A stretch of DNA of 64,000 nucleotides, from positions 93,921-157,920 of the forward strand of contig NZ_QEYO01000010.1 in the NCBI RefSeq assembly GCF_023718305.1, written 5' to 3'. The stretch is from Gramella sp. AN32. GTDB taxonomy: Bacteria; Bacteroidota; Bacteroidia; Flavobacteriales; Flavobacteriaceae. The number at the start of each line of letters is the position of its first letter. Positions within the stretch are counted from its first letter, which is position 1. Made by a program: the position numbers and the translations under genes. The notes below the pieces were generated by a model. The model did not search any database, was not told the DNA's origin, and saw only the letters and a list, made by a program, of their open reading frames with translations. Of the stretch, positions 54,578 through 63,873 are shown piece by piece.

Positions 54578-56389
54578 ATGAGTATAGAAATAATAATTCT
54601 ATTTATCATCATTATTTCGGTAATTTTCCTTTTTGCGCTGGAAGTTTTTCCGGTAGATAAGATTGCATTTTTTATTATGGTGAGCTTACTTCTGGCCAAT
54701 TTAATTAGTCCGGAAGAAGCCATTTCGGGATTCTCGAGTCCGGCAACCATTACCGTTCTTTCATTGATGATCATTGCAATTGGCCTGGAAGAAAATGGGG
54801 TCATAGACTGGCTTGCACAAAGTTTAAAAAAGCTGAAGGGTTTACCCATTATCCTTATGGTGCCTGTTTTTATGTTGATTGCGGGGACTATTTCCGCCTT
54901 TATAAATACGACAGCTGTGGTCATCGTTTTCGTGAAAATCATTGGGGAATTATCAGAGCGTTACAATATCCCCAGTTCCAGGCTTTTATTGCCCATTTCT
55001 TTTGCCGGTATCATTGGCGGAACCTGCACACTAATGGGGACATCTACTAATTTGATCGTAAATGCCGTGGCCATGGAGCGCGGGGTAGAAAGATTTACCT
55101 TTTTTGAATTCTCCTGGTTGGGTTTGATATTTATGGCTATTAGTATTGTTGTAGTGAGTTTAATGGTGCGGTTCCTACCTAAAAAACAAAACTCAGATAT
55201 TTCAAAAGATTATGATCTGGACGAGTTTATTACTAAAGGTATCGTTGCTGATGAATCGAGATATCTGGGTGAAACTATTGAATATTTTCAAAAAGAAGAA
55301 GGTGAAGATATAGAGATCATCAGGCTGAAGAGAAATGGGGTGATCAACGATCATCCAGGAAAATACACTTCGTTAAAAGCCGATGATGAATTGTTGCTGC
55401 GTTGCAGTATGGAGCAGTTGATGCGATTTAAAGAATCTGATAATTTCACTATTATCAAAGACAAAGACGACCAGCTTATCTCGATTGAAGCTACGGAAAG
55501 CAACAAACTGGAAGAAAACATTCAGGTGGTTGAAATCCTTATGTTACCTGCCTCTCCCCTAATTGGGCGAAGTATCAATACCGTGGGTTGGTATGATTTA
55601 CAGGGTGCTGTTCCCTTGGCCATTAGGAAAAGAAGGAATTTTAGAAATCCAGGTCGGAGAATTTATGATAAGCGTCGAAATGAAATTGAACTCCGGGTGG
55701 GGGATAGAATGTTGGTTGAGGTTACCGATAAAACTCTGGAACGACTTCTAAAAATGGACAATATCACGATACTTCAGGAACATCAGGAAGTGAATATTTC
55801 TACAAAAAGAAAAAGGTATGTTTCACTTGGAATTTTACTCTTAGTGATCGCCTTATCAGCATTTTCAATTTTTCCTATTTTGAAAAGTGCCCTGATAGGT
55901 TGTTTTTTAATGATATTTTTTAAATGTATCGACCTGGGAAAAATCTACTCCAAGGTTAACTGGCAAATAATTTTCCTGCTCGCGGGAATGATCCCACTTG
56001 GAGTTGCCATGAGCAATACGGGTGCCGATGTATTTTTGGCTGAACAATTGCTTTTACTTTTTGAAGAAAAGGCAAATTTGGTGATTATTGGCCTATTGTT
56101 TTTTGTAACCATGTTCCTTAGCGGATTTATTTCTAACAATGCTACCGCTATTATTATCACACCCATTGCCATTACGATAGCCACAACGCTTGATCTTGAT
56201 CCAAAACCTTTTATTCTAGCCGTATTATTTGCGTCTAATTTCAGTTTTTTTACTCCGGTGGGCTATCAAACCAACACCATTATTTACGGGATGGGAATTT
56301 ATAAATTTAAGCACTTCTTCATCATTGGCGGAGTTTTATCCCTTATTCTCTGGATTACCGCAAGTTTCCTTTTATCCAGCGGATTATAA
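54578..56389 (+). CDS. SLC13-family permease with two RCK_C domains
   Basis: The 603-residue protein has membrane helices at 5-190 and 410-600 around two cytoplasmic TrkA-C/RCK_C domains (about 210-300 and 305-395). NTTAVVIVF and GGTCTLMGTSTNLIVN, with FISNNATAIIITPIAI later, are the paired substrate and sodium-binding motifs of DASS/SLC13 carriers. It may move sulfate, a dicarboxylate or another anion. The C-terminal part overlaps in DNA an open frame read upstream of the next gene; the next true start is at 56415. Confidence 0.9.
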   Translation: MSIEIIILFIIIISVIFLFALEVFPVDKIAFFIMVSLLLANLISPEEAISGFSSPATITVLSLMIIAIGLEENGVIDWLAQSLKKLKGLPIILMVPVFMLIAGTISAFINTTAVVIVFVKIIGELSERYNIPSSRLLLPISFAGIIGGTCTLMGTSTNLIVNAVAMERGVERFTFFEFSWLGLIFMAISIVVVSLMVRFLPKKQNSDISKDYDLDEFITKGIVADESRYLGETIEYFQKEEGEDIEIIRLKRNGVINDHPGKYTSLKADDELLLRCSMEQLMRFKESDNFTIIKDKDDQLISIEATESNKLEENIQVVEILMLPASPLIGRSINTVGWYDLQGAVPLAIRKRRNFRNPGRRIYDKRRNEIELRVGDRMLVEVTDKTLERLLKMDNITILQEHQEVNISTKRKRYVSLGILLLVIALSAFSIFPILKSALIGCFLMIFFKCIDLGKIYSKVNWQIIFLLAGMIPLGVAMSNTGADVFLAEQLLLLFEEKANLVIIGLLFFVTMFLSGFISNNATAIIITPIAITIATTLDLDPKPFILAVLFASNFSFFTPVGYQTNTIIYGMGIYKFKHFFIIGGVLSLILWITASFLLSSGL

Positions 56390-56414
56390 ATCCTTATTTT
56401 TGAAAAAAATCCCT

Positions 56415-57656
56415 ATGCCCAAATTACTGATCATTGGTTATGTGTGGCCGGAACCCACATCCTCCGCGGCGGGTTCAAGGATGATGCAATTGATCAGGTT
56501 TTTTATTTCAGAAAATTATCAGGTTACTTTCGCAACCACGGCAAAAAAGTCCAAAAACACAGCTGATCTAATTTCACTGGGAATTCAGGAAAAGGCTATT
56601 GAATTGAATAGTGGTTCGTTTGATATTTTTATCCGGGAATTGAAGCCAAACCTTGTCGTGTTCGATCGTTTTATGATGGAAGAGCAATTTGGCTGGCGCA
56701 TCGATAATTTTTGCCCGGATGCAGTAAAAATCCTCGATACCGAAGATTTACATTTTCTTCGGAAAGCAAGGCAGGAGGCTTTTAAAACAAATTCTAAAGA
56801 AAAAGATCATTACCATAGTGAATTGGCAAAACGTGAGATTGCGGCTATATATCGCTGCGATCTTAGCCTCATTATTTCTGAACCGGAAATGGAATTACTC
56901 TATCAGGAATTTGGAGTTCCAAAATTGATCTTGTTTTATCTTCCTTTTATGCTGAAACATCTTTCGGAAAATCAAATTAGAGAATTGCCAAATTTCGAGG
57001 CCCGGCAGGATTTTATCAGTATTGGAAACTTCTTACATGAACCCAACTGGAATGCTGTTCTACATCTGAAAAATAAAATTTGGCCGGACTTAAGAAAAAG
57101 ACTTTCCCAGGCGAAAATGTGCATTTATGGCGCTTATTCTTCTCAAAAAGTTTTGCAGTTACATAAACCGGAAGAAAATTTCTTTATTGAAGGCCATGCT
57201 GAATCTTCGAAGGAAGTTTTACAAAATGCCAGGGTTTTACTTGCTCCGCTTCAGTTTGGTGCCGGTTTAAAAGGCAAACTTGTGGAAGCCATGGAAACCG
57301 GAACACCTTCAGTTACTACAAAAATTGGGATTGAAGGAATTTCAACTCAGCAAAACTGGAATGGATTTATAGCAAAGAAAGATTCAGAATTCATTGAAAA
57401 ATCAGTTGAGCTATATACTTCAGAAAAAACCTGGCAGGAAAAGCAAAAAAATGGTTTCGAGATCTATAATGAGAAATTTGATCTAAAATTGCATGCGGAA
57501 AGATTTTCAGACAAATTGAAGGCATTGCATAGCGACTTAGTTTCTCATCGCCGTTCAAATTTTACCGGAGCAATGCTTCAATACCACTTGCATAAAAGCA
57601 CCTACTATCTTTCCAGATATATTGAGGAAAAAAATAAAAAACCGCCAACAACCTAA
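56415..57656 (+). CDS. Glycosyltransferase, GT4-like
   Basis: The ATG at 56415 gives 413 residues beginning MPKLLIIGYVWPEPTSSAAG, a typical GT-B N-terminus. The C-terminal nucleotide-sugar segment reads APLQFGAGLKGKLVEAMETGTPSVTTKIG, as in GT4-family transferases. The donor and acceptor are unknown. It follows the permease by 25 bases, and ends with a 40-residue basic tail. A terminator follows. Confidence 0.85.
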   Translation: MPKLLIIGYVWPEPTSSAAGSRMMQLIRFFISENYQVTFATTAKKSKNTADLISLGIQEKAIELNSGSFDIFIRELKPNLVVFDRFMMEEQFGWRIDNFCPDAVKILDTEDLHFLRKARQEAFKTNSKEKDHYHSELAKREIAAIYRCDLSLIISEPEMELLYQEFGVPKLILFYLPFMLKHLSENQIRELPNFEARQDFISIGNFLHEPNWNAVLHLKNKIWPDLRKRLSQAKMCIYGAYSSQKVLQLHKPEENFFIEGHAESSKEVLQNARVLLAPLQFGAGLKGKLVEAMETGTPSVTTKIGIEGISTQQNWNGFIAKKDSEFIEKSVELYTSEKTWQEKQKNGFEIYNEKFDLKLHAERFSDKLKALHSDLVSHRRSNFTGAMLQYHLHKSTYYLSRYIEEKNKKPPTT

Positions 57657-57674
57657 GTTGATTAGCGGTTTTCA
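57635..57674. terminator. Bidirectional terminator
   Basis: AAAAACCGC (57638-57646 region) pairs with GCGGTTTT (57665-57672), with an inner CAAC/GTTG pair. It lies between the convergent glycosyltransferase and aspartate kinase genes. Confidence 0.75.
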
Positions 57675-57708
57675 CTACACAAAAACAAATTTTAACAGCT
57701 GCTGATAT

Positions 57709-59049
57709 TTAACCGAAAACAGGTTCAGGAACCGTATTATTAAATAATTTTTCATTCAGGATTTTAAGTGCTTCAATTTTATTCTGGGTATTTACCAGCA
57801 ATGAAATATTGTTATTACTACCCCCGTAACTTATCATTCTCACCGGAATATCCTTCAAAATTTCAAAAAGCCGGGAAGTGCCTTTATCTTCTATCAAACC
57901 TTCACCAACCACACAAATAATACTGTGATTGGTATCAATACTAATTTCCCCAAATTCCCTAAGCTCTTCAACAATTAAATCTAGATGTTGAACATCATCG
58001 ATAGTTAACGAAATTGCGATTTCTGAAGTGGTTATCATATCGATAGAAGTCTCATATTTGTCAAAAACTTCGAAGATCTTCTTTAAAAATCCGTGCGCCA
58101 TGAGCATGCGGTTAGACTTAATTTTAATCGCCGTAATTTCATCTTTTGCTGAGATCGCCTTTAATCCTTTTTCATGACATTTTGAACTTATGCAGGTACC
58201 TTCAGCTTCCGGCGTAAACGTATTTTTTAAATAAACGGGAATGTTTCTTCCTATAACCGGAGAAATGGTTTGAGGGTGCAGGATTTTTGCTCCAAAATAG
58301 GCAAGCTCTGCGGCTTCTTCAAAACTCAGTTGGGCCACTGCATGCGTGCCCTCTACATAACGCGGATCGTTATTATGGATCCCGCTAATATCTGTCCAGA
58401 TCTCTACTGAATTTGCCTGCAATGCCGCTCCAATGATCGTAGCCGAATAATCACTCCCCCCTCTTTTTAAAGTGGAAATTTTGCCATACTTGTCTTTTCG
58501 CACAAATCCCTGGGTAATGTAAATCTTTGATTCGGGAAGCGTTTTTACATAAGTATTTAAGCGGTTCCCAACTTCAAGGGTATCTGGATTTTCAAGGTTA
58601 TCAACCTGCATAAACTCCCGGGCATCAAGAAGGGTATTTTGTATATTATTTTCTGAAAGGAAGGCGCTAAAAATATAGGTTAGCATTTGTTCTCCTATGG
58701 TAATAATCTGGGAATCAATTTCCTCATTCCAGTTTTGCTGAAATAGATTATTTAGGTCTTCTATCCTATTCTGAATATAATTTTGACAGGCTTGATTCTG
58801 ATTTTCACTTTCCAGGAGATCAGAAATCAGGCTGAAATGTTTTTTCTTTAATTGCTGAATTATTTCTTCAGCAGCATTACGATCACCATTTTTAGCCGCT
58901 TCAGAAAAACTTACCAGCATATTGGTAACTCCAGACATTGCCGAAAGCACCAAGAGTTTAGGCTCATTTTCAGCTAAGATGATATTCTTGATATTTCTAA
59001 TACTGCCTTCAGATCCAACCGAAGTTCCGCCAAATTTTAAAACCTTCAT
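57709..59049 (-). CDS. lysC: Aspartate kinase
   Basis: The ATG at 59049 gives 446 residues with KVLKFGGTSVGS at the N-terminus, and GGSDYSATIIGAAL plus EIWTDISGIHNNDPRYV in the kinase core. The C-terminal third contains two ACT domains (about 305-365 and 380-440), which usually bind lysine or threonine. It makes aspartyl phosphate for the lysine, threonine and methionine pathways. It is divergent from the HTH/ACT-like gene, with 100 bases between. Confidence 0.92.
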   Translation of the reverse strand: MKVLKFGGTSVGSEGSIRNIKNIILAENEPKLLVLSAMSGVTNMLVSFSEAAKNGDRNAAEEIIQQLKKKHFSLISDLLESENQNQACQNYIQNRIEDLNNLFQQNWNEEIDSQIITIGEQMLTYIFSAFLSENNIQNTLLDAREFMQVDNLENPDTLEVGNRLNTYVKTLPESKIYITQGFVRKDKYGKISTLKRGGSDYSATIIGAALQANSVEIWTDISGIHNNDPRYVEGTHAVAQLSFEEAAELAYFGAKILHPQTISPVIGRNIPVYLKNTFTPEAEGTCISSKCHEKGLKAISAKDEITAIKIKSNRMLMAHGFLKKIFEVFDKYETSIDMITTSEIAISLTIDDVQHLDLIVEELREFGEISIDTNHSIICVVGEGLIEDKGTSRLFEILKDIPVRMISYGGSNNNISLLVNTQNKIEALKILNEKLFNNTVPEPVFG

Positions 59050-59118
59050 TGTCATTAAATTTCAGCTGCATAATTAATTCATCACTACATATTGGAGAAA
59101 ATAACCTGACATTTTATA

Positions 59119-59126
59119 TACATTTG
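59119..59126 (+). promoter_or_regulatory. Promoter -7 box of the HTH/ACT-like gene
   Basis: TACATTTG is a perfect TAnnTTTG box, 23 bases before the start codon. The nearest TTG upstream (59092-59094) is 24 bases away, slightly longer than usual. Confidence 0.55.
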
Positions 59127-59149
59127 CACAAAATGTTATTTATTAAACA

Positions 59150-59794
59150 ATGAAGACGATCACCACCTGTGTTCATGATATTATAAGACACCAGCCATTT
59201 TTGGATGATGCCATCGCCCGGGATATTGTGAATTTTAGCGGACTCGCTGCCGATATCCAGAAAGAAGTAGAACAAGAGATGCGCAAACCTGTAAAACAGG
59301 GAAGTATTATTATGGCGCTTAGGCGTTATGCCCCCACACGCACGAAGATTAATTACAGGGCCTTAAGGGATCTTGGGGATATTATCGTAAGATCTGGAAT
59401 TACCGAATATACTTTTTTGAATTCCAAAACAATTATTTCCAATAAGGCCAAATTGCTGGAGGAAGTAAAAGACCAAACGGGGGTTTATTTAAATTATTCC
59501 AGTAATTACCAGGAAAGCAACATTCTGGTTTCTTCTTCATTGACAGATCTGGTAGAAAAATGTTTTCGGAATGAGGTAAGGGTTACGATTAAGGAAGAAT
59601 TATCTTCTATTACCATCGCGCTTCCAAAAAACAGTTCCCAAACGGTAGGCTTGTATTTTTATATTTTCAAGCTACTGGCTTACGAGGGAATTCCTGTATT
59701 CGAAATGATTTCAACTTCGAATTATTTTGCATTATTTCTGGAAAAAGAATATATCAATAAAGCATTTTTATTGCTGAATGAAATAAAGAAATAA
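59150..59794 (+). CDS. HTH/ACT-like protein, probable amino-acid-responsive regulator
   Basis: The 214-residue protein looks like two parts. Residues 1-65 resemble a helical nucleic-acid or partner-binding module (VHDIIRHQPFLDDAIARDIVNFSGLAADI, then a KQGSIIMALRRYAP helix). Residues 115-214 look like a tandem ACT fold: SSITIALPKNSSQTVGLYFYIFKLLAYEGIPVFEMIS and a final YINKAFLLLNEI helix match the beta-alpha-beta form seen in the aspartate kinase C-terminus. It is divergent from lysC, so it could sense an aspartate-family amino acid and control that gene. This is inference. Confidence 0.65.
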   Translation: MKTITTCVHDIIRHQPFLDDAIARDIVNFSGLAADIQKEVEQEMRKPVKQGSIIMALRRYAPTRTKINYRALRDLGDIIVRSGITEYTFLNSKTIISNKAKLLEEVKDQTGVYLNYSSNYQESNILVSSSLTDLVEKCFRNEVRVTIKEELSSITIALPKNSSQTVGLYFYIFKLLAYEGIPVFEMISTSNYFALFLEKEYINKAFLLLNEIKK

Positions 59795-59929
59795 TTACCA
59801 GTAACCCAAGTAAACTCCGGCCACGGCAATAAACGTGAGGATAATGACCCCAACGATTGCGGCGTAGATGGGATTAATTTTTTTAGTAGTACTCCCAGAG
59901 AGAAGTTTTTCGTCTTCGGTTTTGTTCAT
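59795..59929 (-). CDS. 44-residue single-helix membrane peptide
   Basis: The frame starts MNKTEDEKLLSGSTTKKINP and continues with a hydrophobic helix (YAAIVGVIILTFIAVAGVYL). It ends 1 base from the stop of the convergent HTH/ACT-like gene. Charge asymmetry suggests an N-in orientation. The function is unknown. Confidence 0.5.
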   Translation of the reverse strand: MNKTEDEKLLSGSTTKKINPIYAAIVGVIILTFIAVAGVYLGYW

Positions 59930-60066
59930 ATATAGGTTTTCGGTTATCTATGATGGGTGAACAATATACTAAAAATCAACAATTTGAAAATTAATATTTA
60001 AATATTTCCTAATTAGGCATTATTGCTCAAAACTCTATTCTAAATTTATTTAAAAATTAACCAGTT

Positions 60067-60201
60067 ATGAAAAGTATTATTAGAGCCTTACTTGCCGGAT
60101 GGGGAGCCAAAAAACTTGGTGGAGGTTGCGGTTGTATTGGAATTGTTGTTGTTTTTATTATCCTTTGGATCCTTTTGGGGTACCTTGGTCTGGGCAGCTA
60201 A
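60067..60201 (+). CDS. 44-residue Gly/Cys membrane peptide
   Basis: The peptide begins MKSIIRALLAGWGAKKLGGG, then CGC and a hydrophobic helix (IGIVVVFIILWILLGYLGLG). It lies between two minus-strand genes, with a long AT-rich leader, and its stop overlaps the channel gene by 4 bases. Peptides of this form, with a G-rich Cys-x-Cys before one helix, are common and unstudied in Bacteroidetes genomes, as far as I recall. Confidence 0.55.
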   Translation: MKSIIRALLAGWGAKKLGGGCGCIGIVVVFIILWILLGYLGLGS

Positions 60202-61271
60202 TTATAATCATCAATAAGATTTGTCCATTCCATAGTTTTTAGGGTACGAACTAAAACAGGATCTATATATTTAAGCAATTGTGAATTCTTCGGAAAAGCA
60301 TAACTATAATAATCCTTTTTTAAACTGTGCCCTAGAATTTCCAGATCATCTGAAAGATTTTTTCTTTCAATTTCATATTTAAGAATAGGTTCATCGTAAA
60401 TAAATAACCGGGCTTTTTCTTTGGAAATAGCATCAATTCCTTCCGAAGCATTTAAAACATAATCGCTTTGAATATTGTACATTTTCAGTAATTCCTGAGA
60501 ACTGGAACTTTCAACCGTAACCACATCGAATCTTTCCAAATCCTTAATTCCCGTAATTTCTTCGTTAATGCTTTTAACCGTTAGGGATGAAGCTATGCCC
60601 GCAGTAAAACTGGAAATAATGATCACGGCCATAAACATCCAGATGAGCCCAACAATTCTTCCTCCTGTGGTTCGTGGCGATTTATCACCATAGCCCACAG
60701 TGGTCATAGTTACTGCACTCCACCAAAATCCCTGCATAATCCCATTATAACCATTCCCAAATTCTTCTTTATTTTTCTTTCTTTCAAAAAGCCAAACCAG
60801 GAAGCCAAATATCATGATCACCAGTAATAAAAGCAGCACTAAGGAAAAGAATTCCCAACTAAAGAAATTCTTTAAATGTTTAAATATTCTGGATTGAGAT
60901 TTTTGAGCGACTGTAGTATGGGAAATAAAGTAAGGTTGGGAAAAATCCATGCGAGTCATTCGATTATCTGTAACGGTGATGGGATTGATACTCAAATCTA
61001 CTTCTCCATTTTCCACCGCATTTAAAAGTCCTCCCAAAGTTTCATATTCTTTGAATTCATACGGGATCTGAAGTTGTTCATTCACCAGTTTCCAGGAAGA
61101 AATACTCAATCCGGCAAATCCCTGGGGACGTTTTATAATAAATGGAGGGGTTTCAGTAACACCTATAATCAGCTTTTCCGGCCTGGTAGGCTCCAAACTA
61201 TCGGCTTGTGCCGAGACTGAAAAATTAGTAATAAATAATAAAAAAACTGAAGCTATTAAAAATCTAATCAC
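60198..61271 (-). CDS. Ionotropic glutamate receptor-like (GluR0-type) potassium channel
   Basis: The 357-residue protein has a signal peptide (1-22), a periplasmic solute-binding domain split into S1 (about 33-125, KLIIGVTETPPFIIKR) and S2 (236-350, ITGIKDLERFDVVTVESS). Between them lie a first helix (143-163), a pore loop with the potassium filter TVGYGD (191-196) and a second helix (205-230). This is the layout of Synechocystis GluR0, a glutamate-gated potassium channel. The ligand here is unknown; an amino acid is likely. Confidence 0.92.
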   Translation of the reverse strand: MIRFLIASVFLLFITNFSVSAQADSLEPTRPEKLIIGVTETPPFIIKRPQGFAGLSISSWKLVNEQLQIPYEFKEYETLGGLLNAVENGEVDLSINPITVTDNRMTRMDFSQPYFISHTTVAQKSQSRIFKHLKNFFSWEFFSLVLLLLLVIMIFGFLVWLFERKKNKEEFGNGYNGIMQGFWWSAVTMTTVGYGDKSPRTTGGRIVGLIWMFMAVIIISSFTAGIASSLTVKSINEEITGIKDLERFDVVTVESSSSQELLKMYNIQSDYVLNASEGIDAISKEKARLFIYDEPILKYEIERKNLSDDLEILGHSLKKDYYSYAFPKNSQLLKYIDPVLVRTLKTMEWTNLIDDYN

Positions 61272-61280
61272 CTTAAAAAT

Positions 61281-61727
61281 TTAAGGCATTATACTATCTT
61301 TTTTAAAAATATAAGCAATGTTCAGCTTTTTTCTTCCAAATTGCCGGGCCTTTTTTACATTTTCGCCCATGTAGATATCGATTCGGTTTCTCCAACGGTA
61401 ATGCATTTTATCTTTTACCAGGAAAACACCGTCAAATCCTTCAATTTTGACTTTTGAATTATGATCCATTCCCATTTTGATAAGATCACGGGAAACTGCG
61501 ATCACCTTCATGCCGGGTTCTAAAGTATCCCCCCAAGCAGTAATATTTGGATTTCCTGCAGTTTGATAATGCACAGAATTATAGGCAGAAGCGGTAACGC
61601 AAAGGCTGTCCCAATCTACATCTTCATCATTCAGGTTCCGGTCACAACCAAAAAAAGCTACCAATAAACAGAGAAAGGTGTTGTAGGATACAAACCTTTC
61701 TCTGCTTATGGATAACTCAAAATTCAT
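61281..61727 (-). CDS. 3D-domain protein
   Basis: The 148-residue protein has a hydrophobic N-terminus with a Cys at 28 (lipobox-like FFGC) and a 3D domain (about 43-130), in which VTASAYNSVHYQTAGNPN, WGDTLEPGM and KDKMHYRWRNRIDIYMG carry the three conserved acid positions (Asp67, Asp107, Asp117 approximately). 3D domains form the catalytic core of MltA-like and resuscitation-factor enzymes, with a double-psi barrel. It may act on cell wall glycans. It is between the channel and the oxidoreductase genes with short gaps, so they form one operon. Confidence 0.75.
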   Translation of the reverse strand: MNFELSISRERFVSYNTFLCLLVAFFGCDRNLNDEDVDWDSLCVTASAYNSVHYQTAGNPNITAWGDTLEPGMKVIAVSRDLIKMGMDHNSKVKIEGFDGVFLVKDKMHYRWRNRIDIYMGENVKKARQFGRKKLNIAYIFKKDSIMP

Positions 61728-61731
61728 ATTT

Positions 61732-63195
61732 TTATAAAGTAAATCCTTTAGGATATTCTCTTCTCACAAACTGATTTGCTTCTTCAAAATTGGTCACTTT
61801 CATATTCTCGGCATCCCAAATCATTTTGATATCCCTTCCTGGATAATTGATAATATCTTCTCCCCTATCATTTTTGCCGGGCTTTTGGATATCATATCCA
61901 CGAATAGCAAGGTTTGCAATTAATAAAGACTCAGTAAGTGGTCCCGCAATCTCGAATGGAGAACTTAATTTTGTATTTCCGTATCCGGCGATACAGCCTT
62001 CAACCCACTGGGCGTAATGACCACTAGCTCCTCCTTCAATTCTCTTATATTTAATGGGAAGATCATTTTCCGCAGTTTTTATGGTAGGTAATAATTGTGG
62101 GTTTTCACTGTAGGTACCGCACATCATTTTCCCTTTATCCCCAATAATTAAAGCTCCGTTGCCACCATCACCAAATATTTCTTCAGGTCCTAATTCTTCA
62201 GGACGCATTGGTTTGATTCCACCATCCATCCAATGTACTTTTATATCCTCAGCATTTTCTTTCTTCCCGGCGAAGTTCATGATTACATGGCTTGAAGGTG
62301 GGCAGCTTTCCGGGAAATAACCTCTTTGGAATTCGCCTACATAGACGCTTCCCACACTGCATTCAACCGTTTTAGGATATTTTAAATCCAGGACACTAAA
62401 CGGCGGCTCTATCAAATGGCAACCCATATCTCCCAATGCACCGGTACCATAATCCCACCAACCTCTCCAGTTGAAAGGAACCAGCCCATCTACATATTCT
62501 TTTTTAGGGGCTGTCCCTAACCAAAGGTCCCAGTCCAGTTCGGGCGGAACCTGTGAAGAAGTTTGCGGCCACGGAATTCCCTGGGGCCAAACCGGTCGGT
62601 TCGTCCAAACATATACTTCCTGGGCTTCACCAATTAAACCGGCATCATACCATTCTTTCATTCTACGAACCCCGTCATTAGAAGCCCCCTGGTTTCCCAT
62701 TTGGGTTACCACTTTATATTTTTCCGCAGCTTCAGTTAGCATTCTTGCCTCATAAATATCATGCGTCAAGGGCTTTTGAACATATACATGTTTTCCAAGC
62801 TGCATTGCTGCCATGGCCTGTACGGCGTGGTTATGGTCTGGAGTAGAGACCGAAACCGCATCAAAATTCTTATGCTCCTTTTCGATCATCTCGCGATAAT
62901 CCTTATAATATTTAGCTTTTGGGAAGCGCTCTCTGGAAACAGCCGCCCTGCGATCATCTACATCACATAAAAATGCAATTTCTGCTTTTCCGCTGTCATA
63001 AAAACTTTGAATGTCACTTTGCCCTTTTCCACCAACCCCTATTCCGGCAACTAATAATTTGTCGCTGGGTGCTGTAAATCCAGGACCACCAAGTACATGC
63101 CTGGGCACGATCATAAACGCACCGGCAGTTAATGCCGTGGTCTTAATAAAATCCCTTCTCGATTTGGGGCTTTTAGAACTTTTTTCGTTTTCCAT
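61732..63195 (-). CDS. Tat-exported Gfo/Idh/MocA-family oxidoreductase
   Basis: The 487-residue protein begins with a twin-arginine signal (KSRRDFIKTTALTAGAFMIV) and so is exported folded with its cofactor. The NAD(P) domain starts LLVAGIGVGGKGQSD; VSVSTPDHNHAVQAMAAMQLGKHVYVQKPLTHD carries the catalytic Lys in KPL. Similar exported enzymes are frequent in Bacteroidetes and are thought to act on sugars. The C-terminal domain has a large insertion. It is upstream of the 3D-domain gene by 4 bases. Confidence 0.9.
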   Translation of the reverse strand: MENEKSSKSPKSRRDFIKTTALTAGAFMIVPRHVLGGPGFTAPSDKLLVAGIGVGGKGQSDIQSFYDSGKAEIAFLCDVDDRRAAVSRERFPKAKYYKDYREMIEKEHKNFDAVSVSTPDHNHAVQAMAAMQLGKHVYVQKPLTHDIYEARMLTEAAEKYKVVTQMGNQGASNDGVRRMKEWYDAGLIGEAQEVYVWTNRPVWPQGIPWPQTSSQVPPELDWDLWLGTAPKKEYVDGLVPFNWRGWWDYGTGALGDMGCHLIEPPFSVLDLKYPKTVECSVGSVYVGEFQRGYFPESCPPSSHVIMNFAGKKENAEDIKVHWMDGGIKPMRPEELGPEEIFGDGGNGALIIGDKGKMMCGTYSENPQLLPTIKTAENDLPIKYKRIEGGASGHYAQWVEGCIAGYGNTKLSSPFEIAGPLTESLLIANLAIRGYDIQKPGKNDRGEDIINYPGRDIKMIWDAENMKVTNFEEANQFVRREYPKGFTL

Positions 63196-63318
63196 TGTAA
63201 TTTAACTAAAAGGTTTTATTGAATATTATTCCCTAAAGTTATCTGATTATTATTTAATATGCAATTCCCTTTAAAAATTACGAATGTGATAGATAAAACC
63301 GTTAAAATCCTGTAATAT

Positions 63319-63348
63319 TTGGCTCTGGCTGAGATACTTGTACCTTTG
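63319..63348 (+). promoter_or_regulatory. Promoter of the FKBP gene
   Basis: TTG at 63319-63321 and a perfect TACCTTTG at 63341-63348 are 19 bases apart, fitting the Bacteroidetes consensus. Confidence 0.7.
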
Positions 63349-63406
63349 CAAAGTAATATGCTGATTATTAGATTTCAGCAGAATGAATAAAAGAAAAACA
63401 GTTTTT

Positions 63407-63838
63407 ATGAGTCAAGTAAAGCAAAATGACACCGTTAAGGTACATTACACAGGAAAATTAAAAGATGGGGAAGTATTTGATAGTTCCGTTGAACGTGGAG
63501 AGCCTATTGAATTTACTTTAGGACAGGGTCAATTAATTCCCGGTTTCGAAAATGGCCTTATCGATATGAAGGTGAACGAAAAGAAAACAATCAATATACC
63601 GAATGAAGAAGCATACGGTGCACCAAAACAAGAGCTTATTCAGGAAGTAGATAAAAAGCAGCTTCCGGAAGAATTAAAGCCTGAAGTTGGGATGCCTTTA
63701 GTTTCTAAAGGACCAGACGGGCAGGAAATTAATCTTGTGGTAACAGATGTGAAGGATGAAACCATTGTGGTAGATGCCAACCATCCACTTGCAGGAAAAG
63801 ATCTAATTTTTGATCTTGAAGTTGTGGAGATCAAGTAA
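63407..63838 (+). CDS. FKBP-type peptidyl-prolyl isomerase, SlyD-like
   Basis: The ATG at 63407 gives 143 residues beginning MSQVKQNDTVKVHYTGKLKD; an in-frame ATG at 63383 adds 8. The FKBP core is GEVFDSSVERGEPIEFTLGQGQLIPGFENGLIDM, followed by an inserted flap domain (about 68-120, EAYGAPKQELIQEVDKKQLP). This insertion is typical of SlyD-like chaperone-isomerases. It has no His-rich tail. A clear promoter lies upstream. Confidence 0.9.
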   Translation: MSQVKQNDTVKVHYTGKLKDGEVFDSSVERGEPIEFTLGQGQLIPGFENGLIDMKVNEKKTINIPNEEAYGAPKQELIQEVDKKQLPEELKPEVGMPLVSKGPDGQEINLVVTDVKDETIVVDANHPLAGKDLIFDLEVVEIK

Positions 63839-63873
63839 TTTTTTTAGATATCATTAAAAAGCCCGGCATAGCT

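Noticed and set aside
54547..54942. Minus-strand open frame opposite the SLC13 gene
   Set aside because: It lies opposite a clear transporter gene and has a composition typical of an antisense shadow.
56229..56414. Extended N-terminus of the glycosyltransferase
   Set aside because: It overlaps the permease gene; the ATG at 56415 gives a standard GT-B start.
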